A program made the position numbers and the translations under genes. This document shows positions 15,090 to 21,114 of a stretch of DNA of 21,114 nt, piece by piece (position 1 is the stretch's first letter; each line of letters opens with the position of its first letter). The DNA is from CAZFQG01 sp964520785. Lineage in GTDB: Bacteria; Planctomycetota; Planctomycetia; Pirellulales; Thermoguttaceae. The stretch is from the NCBI GenBank assembly GCA_964520785.1, contig CAZFQG010000110.1:1-21114 (forward strand), read 5' to 3'. The notes under the pieces were generated by a model. It was not told the DNA's origin and searched no databases. It was given only the letters and a program-made list of their open reading frames with translations.

Positions 15090-16277
15090 TTACGTCTTTC
15101 TTCCCCCGACCCAACACCCTTCCACGGCATACTCTCCCCCTTCTTCCCCCCATAGCACCAAATCCGCGTCCGCTCCCTTGCGGATGACTCCCTTGTGCGC
15201 CATGCGCAGCAGCCTCGCCGGGTTGCGCGTCGCCATCGCCCATATCTGGTCGTCCGGCAGGTCGAGCCACTTGCGGAGGTTGTTGACGGCCCGGTCCATG
15301 GTCAGTTCGCTGCCGGCAAGCGCCCCGTTGTAGGGGTGGTTCGGGTCGTGGATGCGAGCCCCGTTGTTGTGCTGGACGCGGATAGGGTAACCCCAGGGGG
15401 TGTCGTAGACGCCCTCCGGCATTCCGGCGCCGATGTTGGAATCGGTGATCGCGATGACGTTCTCATAGCCCTTGGCGCGGACCGCCATGCGGATGACGAC
15501 CGGGGCGACGTGGGCCCCGTCGCAGATGAAATCGACCGTACATCGCGGATCCGCCAGGAGCACCTCCACGGCACCGACCGGCCGCACGCCTAGCTCCGTC
15601 TCGTCGGGAACGTAGAAGACGTCGTAGAAGTGCGTTCCGTGCCGCGCCCCCGCCTCGACGGCCGCTTCCGTCTGGGGTGCATTCGCCTTCGTGTGCGTGA
15701 TAAAGGGAACCGCCCCCTCCTCGCGGAGCTTCTCAATGACCGGCAGGATGTGCTCCGTCTCGGGACTGATCGACATGACCGCCAGTTTGTTCTTCAGGCA
15801 TTTTCGGAACCGCGCCAGCAGGTCCAAGTCGCCCGGCACGGTCTCGCAGGCCGCTCCGGTCAGGGCCAGGAAGGGCCCTTCCAGATGAAAGCCCGGGGCG
15901 GTCGCCCCCTCCAGCCGGTCAAGGGTACCGGCGAGGGATTCCAAATGGACGAACCAATCCTCTTCCGTCTTGGGAACCAGCGTCGGCAGGAAGGTCGTCA
16001 CGCCGTATTTCGGCAGCAGCCGCGAACCCTCCGCGATCGCCTCGGGCCCGAAGTCGTACCCGTGCCGGCCGACCCCGTGCGTGTGGACGTCGATCAACCC
16101 CGGGGTGAGGAGGCGGCCGTTTCCCTCGACGAACGTCGCGTCCGTGGTCCTCTCGCCGGAAGGGCCCTCTCCCTCGCCGAAGTCGGCGATCTTGCCGTCC
16201 ACGGCCAGAAGCCACGTTCCGGCGATTCCCTCGCCGGGCTGCATGAGTCGCACATTTTTGAACAGGAGGTCGGCCAT
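15090..16277 (-). CDS. nagA: N-acetylglucosamine-6-phosphate deacetylase
   Basis: A 395-residue amidohydrolase matching NagA, which removes acetate from GlcNAc-6-phosphate in amino-sugar and peptidoglycan recycling. Motifs in order: LLTPGLIDVHTHG (His65, His67), HLEGPF (Glu133), ITHTKAN (His195), GTHFYDVF (His216; most NagA proteins have THLFN here), catalytic Asp279 in AITDSN, AGSELTMDRAV, and ATRNPARLL. These suit a metal-dependent TIM-barrel hydrolase. The ATG at 16277 gives the normal N-terminus MADLLFKNVRL with a weak AAGAG upstream; the in-frame extension to 16439 overlaps the bioD start region and is unlikely. The gene is alone on its strand and divergent from bioD. The altered THFYD motif leaves some room for a related substrate. 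Confidence 0.92.
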   Translation of the reverse strand: MADLLFKNVRLMQPGEGIAGTWLLAVDGKIADFGEGEGPSGERTTDATFVEGNGRLLTPGLIDVHTHGVGRHGYDFGPEAIAEGSRLLPKYGVTTFLPTLVPKTEEDWFVHLESLAGTLDRLEGATAPGFHLEGPFLALTGAACETVPGDLDLLARFRKCLKNKLAVMSISPETEHILPVIEKLREEGAVPFITHTKANAPQTEAAVEAGARHGTHFYDVFYVPDETELGVRPVGAVEVLLADPRCTVDFICDGAHVAPVVIRMAVRAKGYENVIAITDSNIGAGMPEGVYDTPWGYPIRVQHNNGARIHDPNHPYNGALAGSELTMDRAVNNLRKWLDLPDDQIWAMATRNPARLLRMAHKGVIRKGADADLVLWGEEGGEYAVEGCWVGGRKT

Positions 16278-16334
16278 TATTTGCTCTTCATTTCTTGGGA
16301 AAAACCGGGCGATACGCTTCAGGGACCGGCTTGG

Positions 16335-16363
16335 TTGTGGTTCGAGGTCGCCTACGCTAGAAT
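16335..16363 (+). promoter_or_regulatory. Candidate bioD-bioA promoter
   Basis: TTGTGG (16335-16340) and TAGAAT (16358-16363) are exactly 17 bases apart; the -10 matches the consensus at 5 of 6 positions. Transcription would start near 16370. That fits initiation at the TTG at 16417 and argues against the GTG at 16369. A minus-strand candidate for nagA (TTGTTG, 17 bases, TATTCT) overlaps the same -10. Confidence 0.42.
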
Positions 16364-16416
16364 AGCCGGTGTTTGACCCGCCAACAAGGCCGCGCGTCCC
16401 TCTCACGGAGCGACTC

Positions 16417-17208
16417 TTGAACTTAGCACCGATCCTCAACTGCGCGACAAAAGGCTACTTCCTTACCGGAACCGGCACGGAAGTCGGCAAGACGGTCGTG
16501 ACGGCGGCGTTGGCACGGCGGTACCGTGCGGCGGGAATAACGTGCGCGGCCGTGAAGCCGGTTCAAAGCGGTGCCCACCGTGACGGGGCCCACTGTGACG
16601 GGGCCCACTGTGACGGGGCCCAGCCTGAAGGTCCCCAGAGTGAAGGCCACCGGTGGGTTCTGCCGGATGCCGAGGTGTACCGCATGGCCGGTCAGAGGCC
16701 GCCCGAGGGGATTGGTGAAGAATTCGCCTACGCCTTCGAGCCCGCCTGCTCGCCCCACCTGGCCGCGAAAATGGCCGGACGGACGATTTCCCTCGAGCGC
16801 ATCGTCCAGTTCCTCGAACCGTTCTTCGCACGGTATGACCGGGTCCTGGTCGAAGGGATCGGCGGGGCGGCCGTTCCGCTGAACGAGCGCCAGACGGTCC
16901 TCGACCTGATGCAGGCATTGTCACTGCCGGTGCTGCTCGTCGCCGACAATCGGCTGGGCGTATTGAACCACGCGATCCTCGCGCTGGCGGCGATGCGCGC
17001 GGCGGGGCTGAACGTCGCCGGCGTGGTCCTGACGAACACCACGCCGCCAACAAACGAAGACCAATACCTCCGCGAGGACAATCGCCTCGCGATCGAGCAC
17101 TACGGCCGCGTTCCGGTCGTCGCCGAAATCGGACACATTCCCGGATTCGACCCCAAAAACGCCCGGCACTGGCGGCGGCTCGACGCCTGTTTGGGACACC
17201 TGCAATAA
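16417..17208 (+). CDS. bioD: ATP-dependent dethiobiotin synthetase BioD with a pentapeptide-repeat insertion
   Basis: BioD closes the ureido ring of dethiobiotin from 7,8-diaminopelargonic acid, CO2 and ATP. From the TTG at 16417 it is 263 residues (E. coli 225). YFLTGTGTEVGKT holds the P-loop (about 18-26), VKPVQSG carries the conserved substrate Lys (47) and Ser, EGIGGAAVPL is the second conserved loop, and VLLVADNRLGVLNHAIL is typical. Directly after KPVQSG there are five tandem pentapeptides, AHRDG-AHCDG-AHCDG-AQPEG-PQSEG (about 53-77), encoded by 15-bp repeats; relatives have only a short loop here. The TTG has GGAG 6 bases upstream; a GTG at 16369 would add 16 residues but coincides with the predicted transcription start. 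bioA follows 17 bases later, so the two form a biotin operon. Confidence 0.92.
   Translation: MNLAPILNCATKGYFLTGTGTEVGKTVVTAALARRYRAAGITCAAVKPVQSGAHRDGAHCDGAHCDGAQPEGPQSEGHRWVLPDAEVYRMAGQRPPEGIGEEFAYAFEPACSPHLAAKMAGRTISLERIVQFLEPFFARYDRVLVEGIGGAAVPLNERQTVLDLMQALSLPVLLVADNRLGVLNHAILALAAMRAAGLNVAGVVLTNTTPPTNEDQYLREDNRLAIEHYGRVPVVAEIGHIPGFDPKNARHWRRLDACLGHLQ
16573..16647 (+). repeat. 15-bp tandem repeat, five units, in frame inside bioD
   Basis: Units begin at 16573, 16588, 16603, 16618 and 16633. Units 2 and 3 are identical (GCCCACTGTGACGGG), unit 1 differs by one base, and units 4 and 5 are more diverged. The period is five codons, so gain or loss of units keeps the reading frame. Confidence 0.95.
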
Positions 17209-17225
17209 CCCCGGTACCAGCACCC

Positions 17226-18500
17226 TTGGAAGTGGATCCCCTCCTCGAATTCGACCGCGCCCACTTGTGGCATCCCTACACCTCGGCCGTGGACCCCCTG
17301 CCGTGCCACGCCGTCGCGCGGACGGACGGATGCCGTATTCACCTGGCCGACGGACGAGTCCTGATCGACGCAATGGCCTCCTGGTGGTCCGCGATCCACG
17401 GGTACAACCACCCCAGGCTCGTCGAGGCGGCGCGGCGGCAGCTCGAGACGATGCCCCACGTCATGTTTGGTGGATTGACGCACGCCCCGGCCGTGGAACT
17501 GGGTCGGCGGCTGGTGGAACTCGCCCCGCCGGGACTAGAACACGTCTTCTTCGCCGATTCCGGCTCCGTCGCCGTCGAGGTGGCGATCAAGATGGCGCTG
17601 CAGTACGCCGTAGCGACCGGTCACCCCGAAAAATGCCGCCTTCTCACCGTCCGGGGGGGATACCACGGCGACACGTTCGCCGCGATGAGCGTCTGCGATC
17701 CGGTCACCGGAATGCATCATCTCTTTTCGGGGATCCTCCCCAAGCAGCTCTTCGCGGAGCGCCCCTCCTGCCGGTTCGACGCGCCCTTCGACGAAGCGTC
17801 CGTCGCCGGGTTCACCTCGCTGATGGAGGCCCACGCCGCCGAAATCGCGGCCGTTATTATCGAGCCGATTGTCCAAGGGGCCGGAGGGATGTGGTTCTAC
17901 CACGGCGACTACCTCCGCCGCGTCCGCGACCTGTGCGACCGCCACGACGTCCTGCTCATTCTCGACGAAATCGCCACCGGCTTCGGCAGGACCGGCCGCA
18001 TGTTCGCATGTGAACACGCGGGCATTGCCCCGGACATCTTGTGTCTGGGCAAGGCACTCACCGGCGGCATGATGACGCTCGCCGCGACCCTTGCCACGAA
18101 ATGCGTCGCCCACGGCGTCTCCAAGGGCGGGCTCCCCTTCATGCACGGGCCGACGTTCATGGCCAATCCGCTAGCCTGTGCAGTGGGTGTCGCATCACTC
18201 GATCTGCTCACCGAATCAGATTGGCAGGCGAACATCGCGCGGCTCGAAGTGGCGTTACGTGAAGGGCTCGCTCCGTGCCGAGACGCCCCCCGCGTCGCCG
18301 ACGTCCGCGTCCTCGGCGGAATCGGCGTCGTCGAAATGCGCGAACCCGTCGACGTGGCCGCCCTTCAAGAGCAATTCGTCGCCGACGGCGTCTGGATTCG
18401 CCCCTTCGGACGGCTCATCTACCTGATGCCGCCGTATATCGCGGGCGAGGCGGAGTTGGAGATGCTGACGGGAACGGTTCGGAGGGTGGTGGGGGAGTGA
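17226..18500 (+). CDS. bioA: Adenosylmethionine-8-amino-7-oxononanoate aminotransferase
   Basis: A 424-residue class III PLP-dependent aminotransferase that makes 7,8-diaminopelargonic acid, the substrate of BioD, using S-adenosylmethionine as amino donor. The N-terminal HLWHPYTS, the SWWSAIHGYNHP segment with the paired Trp53-Trp54, DSGSVAVEVAIKMALQY, GGYHGDT, LILDEIATGFGRTGR (Asp247) and CLGKALTGG (PLP Lys276) all match BioA and distinguish it from other class III enzymes. Length is normal. The start is a TTG at 17226 or a GTG at 17232; neither has a good ribosome site. It lies 17 bases after bioD. The biotin operon here has only these two genes; bioF, bioB and bioC are not in the window. 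Confidence 0.94.
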   Translation: MEVDPLLEFDRAHLWHPYTSAVDPLPCHAVARTDGCRIHLADGRVLIDAMASWWSAIHGYNHPRLVEAARRQLETMPHVMFGGLTHAPAVELGRRLVELAPPGLEHVFFADSGSVAVEVAIKMALQYAVATGHPEKCRLLTVRGGYHGDTFAAMSVCDPVTGMHHLFSGILPKQLFAERPSCRFDAPFDEASVAGFTSLMEAHAAEIAAVIIEPIVQGAGGMWFYHGDYLRRVRDLCDRHDVLLILDEIATGFGRTGRMFACEHAGIAPDILCLGKALTGGMMTLAATLATKCVAHGVSKGGLPFMHGPTFMANPLACAVGVASLDLLTESDWQANIARLEVALREGLAPCRDAPRVADVRVLGGIGVVEMREPVDVAALQEQFVADGVWIRPFGRLIYLMPPYIAGEAELEMLTGTVRRVVGE

Positions 18501-18757
18501 TGGAATGAGGGGGCGCCGTTTGCGGGCGGTTTACTCGGCCGACCCGGGACGGCACATACAAATGGGAAGTGGCCTCGCGGGTGTTGACGAAAGGCCGTAT
18601 GATAGGTACCGTCACTTCCTTGCGGGATGTGGACAGAACCGAGCGCTACGGTGGAGGAGATTTAGGAGTCTCGAATCAACAAGTGTCGCGTTTGTCCTCC
18701 ATGTAGAGTTACGATAATCGCACCAGTTGTTAATTCCACGGTCCTTAGGTAAGTACA
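18501..18757. other. 257-bp intergenic region before the ATPase-DUF4276 pair
   Basis: No gene was recognised. GGAAGTG (18565-18571) and CACTTCC (18613-18619) form a distant inverted repeat around TTGACG (18584-18589) and TATGAT (18598-18603). The two hexamers are only 8 bases apart, so they cannot be one sigma-70 promoter. The symmetry could mark an operator for the downstream pair. The sequence near 18690-18757 is visibly more AT-rich than the core genes. Confidence 0.35.
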
Positions 18758-19873
18758 ATGCAAACACTCAAGCGAATTCGCCTCGAGGGCTGGAAATCTA
18801 TAGAGAGCCAAGAGATTGATCTTACCCCACTAACGGTGGTGATAGGGGCAAATGGGTCCGGGAAATCGAACCTCGTTTCGTTGTTCAGACTACTCAACGT
18901 TCTCTCCGCAAGTGCGCCCGGCTTCCGGAGTTTCGTTGCAGTGAGTGGGTCTGCCGACAGTCTTCTGTATTTCGGGGAGAAGCGGACTCCGGTTGCCGCG
19001 ATGGAACTGACGTTCGAAACCGATACCGGAGAGACCCGCTATCTTGCGCGATGGGCCGCGGCGTCCGGAGGGACGCTGATTTTCACGGAAGAGCGAGTCA
19101 AATTCGCGCGACAGGGCGCCCGGAACACTCAGGACCTCGATCTAGGTGCCGGGCACTCGGAGAGCAAGCTGGTTCAGGTGGCGGAAGAAGGGAACCAAAC
19201 GGCCGCCGTTACCCTTCATCTGCTCCGGTCGTGTCGGTTGTTCCATTTTCACGACACCTCCGAAAGCAGCGCCGTGCGAAAGCCGGCATACATCGAGGCA
19301 AATCGGTTTCTGTATCCGGATGCTGGGAATCTGGCTTCAATGCTCTTCCTTTTCAGAGAGAAACATCCCCAGACCTACCGTCGGATTGTCGCCACGGTGC
19401 GTCAGATGGTGCCGGATTTCGGCGACTTTGTGCTGGAACCAAGCAGATTGAACGAACGACAGATACTCCTAAACTGGAAGCAAACGGGAAGCGACTACGA
19501 ATTCGGTCCGCACCAGTTGTCGGACGGATCGTTGCGATTCATCGCGTTGGCGACTTTGCTCCTGCAGCCGGTAGAGCTGCGTCCCCTTCTGATTGCCCTA
19601 GACGAGCCGGAACTTGGATTGCATCCGGCGGCATTGGAGATTCTCGCGGGCATGGCGAAGTCGGCCGCTCTGGGATGCCAGATTGTCTTCGCGACGCAGT
19701 CGTCCGTGTTTCTGGACCACTTCGAGCCGGAGGACGTATTGGTCGTGAACAACCGCGAGGGGGCCTCCGAATTCAAGCGGCTGTCGGCGTCGGAACTCGA
19801 AGCGTGGCGCGAGGATTATACGCTGGGGGAGATTTGGGAGAAGAACGTGGTCGGGGGAGGACCCTACGGATGA
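18758..19873 (+). CDS. AAA (ABC/RecF-like) ATPase, partner of a DUF4276 protein
   Basis: A 371-residue ATPase of the AAA_15/AAA_21 type related to SMC/RecF/OLD. It starts LKRIRLEGWKSIESQEIDL, the usual beta-hairpin lead into Walker A GANGSGKSN (30-38). The ABC-like signature is LSDGSLRF (254-261) and Walker B is LLIALDEPELGLHP (277-290). The late FATQSSVFLDHF (311-322) takes the place of the switch region. No membrane segment and no C-terminal TOPRIM domain is present; that role would fall to the next gene. AGG lies 8 bases before the ATG. The next gene's ATG overlaps its stop (ATGA, 19870-19873). Such ATPases paired with small nuclease-like proteins are frequent in anti-phage and abortive-infection loci. 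The region uses more AT-rich codons than its neighbours, and a transposase lies close by. Confidence 0.88.
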   Translation: MQTLKRIRLEGWKSIESQEIDLTPLTVVIGANGSGKSNLVSLFRLLNVLSASAPGFRSFVAVSGSADSLLYFGEKRTPVAAMELTFETDTGETRYLARWAAASGGTLIFTEERVKFARQGARNTQDLDLGAGHSESKLVQVAEEGNQTAAVTLHLLRSCRLFHFHDTSESSAVRKPAYIEANRFLYPDAGNLASMLFLFREKHPQTYRRIVATVRQMVPDFGDFVLEPSRLNERQILLNWKQTGSDYEFGPHQLSDGSLRFIALATLLLQPVELRPLLIALDEPELGLHPAALEILAGMAKSAALGCQIVFATQSSVFLDHFEPEDVLVVNNREGASEFKRLSASELEAWREDYTLGEIWEKNVVGGGPYG

Positions 19874-20580
19874 AGCGTCTCTACTTGACGGTTGAAGGGC
19901 AGACTGAAGCAGCGTTCGCCACCGCCGTCCTTCGCCCCCACCTCGCGAATTTCAGCGTCTTCGTACTTCCGCCCAGGTTCACCGGGCTGCACCGGCGACG
20001 CCGGGGGCGCATTCCGACCGGCGGGATGCTCAACACATTCGGCCATGCGCTAGCCGATATGCGGACGTGGTTGAAGGAGGATCAATCCGCGGACGTGCGG
20101 TTCTCGATGATGATCGATCTGTATGGACTTCCAGCCGATTTCCCCGGGTATGAACACGGCATGTCGAAGCCGACTGGACGGGAGAAGGCGGAGTCACTCC
20201 AAGGTTCCCTTGCATCTGAACTCGGGGACGACCGATTCATCCCCTACTTGCAGGTGCATAAATTTGAAGCCTTGGTGTTGTGTAATCCTCGGAGGATTGC
20301 GACCTTGTACGATGTCAAACGCGTTGAGTTGGACGGACTGTGCCAAGAATGCGGACGGTTCGACTGCCCCGAGGAAATCAACGAAGGTCAACATTCGCAC
20401 CCCAAGTACCGCATTCAACGACGCGTGCCTGATTACGACGAAAACGTCGCCGGACCGCTATTGGCCGAGGACGTCGGCCTTGCGACGTTACGTACCGAAT
20501 GTCCCCATTTCGGAGCATGGTTGCGGCGATTGGAGACGCTGGATGAGGAGGCGGGCGAGCGGCGGGAACCGGTCGAGTAG
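19870..20580 (+). CDS. DUF4276 family protein (TOPRIM-like, putative effector)
   Basis: A 236-residue soluble protein starting MKRLYLTVEGQTEAAF, with SMMIDLYGLPADFPG, FIPYLQVHKFEAL, CPEEINEG and CPHFGAWLRRLETL, the recognisable DUF4276 pattern. VEGQTE (Glu9) near the N-terminus and MIDLYG (Asp83) fall where TOPRIM-type folds keep their acidic metal ligands, so nuclease activity is plausible but unproven. It differs from the usual family pattern, as I recall it, by Cys158, Cys161 and Cys166 (C-x2-C-x4-C) followed by His175 and His177, a possible zinc site. The ATG at 19870 has GGAGG 9 bases upstream and overlaps the ATPase stop, implying coupled translation and a complex. The same frame is open far upstream across the ATPase gene, but that part is a GC-rich shadow. 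Confidence 0.85.
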   Translation: MKRLYLTVEGQTEAAFATAVLRPHLANFSVFVLPPRFTGLHRRRRGRIPTGGMLNTFGHALADMRTWLKEDQSADVRFSMMIDLYGLPADFPGYEHGMSKPTGREKAESLQGSLASELGDDRFIPYLQVHKFEALVLCNPRRIATLYDVKRVELDGLCQECGRFDCPEEINEGQHSHPKYRIQRRVPDYDENVAGPLLAEDVGLATLRTECPHFGAWLRRLETLDEEAGERREPVE

Positions 20581-20604
20581 GTGCGATACTGCTCGGACGG
20601 CGAA

Positions 20605-20640
20605 ACCGCCGGATCACGATACCGCCGGATCACGATCCGG
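20605..20640 (+). repeat. 16-bp tandem duplication with overlapping inverted repeat
   Basis: ACCGCCGGATCACGAT occurs twice in a row at 20605-20620 and 20621-20636. The second copy continues into CCGGATCACGATCCGG (20625-20640), with 6-base inverted arms around CACG. It lies 25 bases after the DUF4276 stop and may act as its terminator stem, although no T-run follows. Confidence 0.8.
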
Positions 20641-20672
20641 CCTACGCCATTTCAAGGCCCCGCCCACCAGTA

Positions 20673-20695
20673 GGTCCCGGTTGCCGAACGGGACC
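20673..20695. repeat. Hairpin GGTCCCG/CGGGACC
   Basis: A 7-bp perfect stem (20673-20679 with 20689-20695) with a 9-base loop. An outer pair, TCAAGG (from about 20652) with CCTTGA ending near 20699, could extend the structure. Its position between the DUF4276 gene and the transposase suggests a mobile-element or terminator structure. Confidence 0.55.
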
Positions 20696-20868
20696 TTGAA
20701 CCGCCACGGATATCAAATACCCACCCGCGTCCTGCGCGAAAGCAGCACGGCATGGACAGGTCAACTCCGCTTCCGGTCCCACCCACCGGTAGCCCAAGTT
20801 CCACACCCGCGACCCTGAAACCCCTTATTTGGTAGGCCCGAGCCTCGAAAGTCTTCACTACATTTCGT

Positions 20869-21114
20869 TCAGTTTCTTATTTGGGCCGGGAGGGAGAGGC
20901 CCAGATACTCCAACAGAATGGCTTGGTGTTCCGTCGGTCGGGTGGTGCAGCGACGACGGATATCCACCCCGCTACGGGTGGGAAGCACGACGTCGACGAG
21001 GCTGATCTTGCCGAGTTCCTCGAAGATTCGACGCGGCTCATCGCCGAGGCCGGCGGCCTTAGCCATCTCATAGAGACTCTTCCAGAGGACGTAGGCCAGG
21101 AAGCAGACCAGAAT
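20869..21114 (-). CDS. IS4/IS1634-like transposase, C-terminal fragment (runs off right edge)
   Basis: The minus-strand frame is open from the right edge to a TGA at 20869-20871 and encodes about 81 residues. It reads ILVCFLAYVLWKSLYEMAKA, then GLGDEPRRIFEELGKISLVD, VVLPTRSGVDIRRRC and RPTEHQAILLEYLGLSLP. This is the familiar C-terminus of DDE transposases of the IS4/IS1634 superfamily, where the hydrophobic helix follows the catalytic Glu region. The rest of the gene, including the DDE residues, lies outside the window, so I cannot say whether the element is intact. It marks the right end as a mobile or accessory zone next to the ATPase-DUF4276 pair. Confidence 0.8.
   Translation of the reverse strand: MLVCFLAYVLWKSLYEMAKAAGLGDEPRRIFEELGKISLVDVVLPTRSGVDIRRRCTTRPTEHQAILLEYLGLSLPAQIRN

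Larger units (their letters stand above)
20581..20868. other. 288-bp non-coding region with repeats and hairpins beside a transposase
   Basis: No gene was recognised. It holds a 16-bp tandem repeat (20605-20636), an overlapping inverted repeat, a strong hairpin (20673-20695), and related CCCACC-containing segments at about 20663, 20720 and 20782. It should also include the insertion-sequence end, which I could not locate exactly. CTTATTTGG occurs at both 20824-20832 and 20876-20884. Confidence 0.5.

Noticed and set aside
16571..16647. CRISPR-like short repeats
   Set aside because: The units are contiguous 15-mers without spacers and lie in frame inside bioD.
18584..18603. TTGACG plus TATGAT as a sigma-70 promoter
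   Set aside because: The spacer is only 8 bases, far below the usable 15-19.
18505..18717. 70-residue plus-strand open frame between bioA and the ATPase
   Set aside because: No motif, no ribosome site and an Arg-rich composition; a chance frame is the simpler reading.
19051..19869. Upstream extension of the DUF4276 frame through the ATPase gene, possibly a fusion by frameshift
   Set aside because: The extension is Arg/Gly-rich with no domain, and the DUF4276 protein has its own well-placed ribosome site and ATG at 19870.

Overview
The window is GC-rich (roughly 60% by eye) and densely coded. It looks like a chromosomal segment of a Gram-negative-type bacterium, most likely a planctomycete or close relative. 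The evidence is a YidC insertase with a PDZ domain in its periplasmic part, an AsmA/DUF748-like envelope protein, a secreted alpha/alpha-toroid protein, a periplasmic Spy/CpxP-like protein feeding into a MacAB-type exporter, and several genes without clear Shine-Dalgarno sequences or with TTG/GTG starts. The phylum assignment is inference; there is no rRNA gene here to settle it.

Layout, left to right. (1) 1-1273, minus: a large AsmA-like membrane-anchored protein running off the left edge. (2) 1670-1990, plus: a small VOC/glyoxalase-fold protein. (3) 2008-6663, minus: a housekeeping operon in the order metallophosphoesterase, yidC, mnmE. (4) 7026-8909, plus: tsaB, then an exported prenyltransferase/squalene-oxidase-repeat protein. 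mnmE and tsaB both serve tRNA anticodon-loop modification. (5) 9185-14991, plus: a six-gene cassette of a small single-pass membrane protein, a Spy/CpxP-like periplasmic sensor, a MacA/HlyD adaptor, a MacB-type ATPase and two paralogous MacB/FtsX permeases. Several junctions are coupled by ATGA overlaps. (6) 15090-16277, minus: nagA, divergent from bioD and bioA (16417-18500, plus). The bioD has an in-frame 15-bp tandem repeat expansion next to its substrate loop. (7) 18758-20580, plus: an overlapping gene pair of AAA/ABC-like ATPase and DUF4276 (TOPRIM-like) protein, a candidate defence module. (8) 20581-21114: a repeat- and hairpin-rich non-coding stretch, then the C-terminal end of an IS4/IS1634-like transposase running off the right edge on the minus strand.

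The left two thirds is ordinary core and envelope biology. The right end (18.5-21.1 kb) looks accessory. The most interesting items are the ATPase-DUF4276 pair with its extra Cys/His cluster, the pentapeptide repeat insertion in BioD, the PDZ-containing YidC, and the sensor-headed MacAB cassette. Numbers given as residue positions were counted by hand from the translation.
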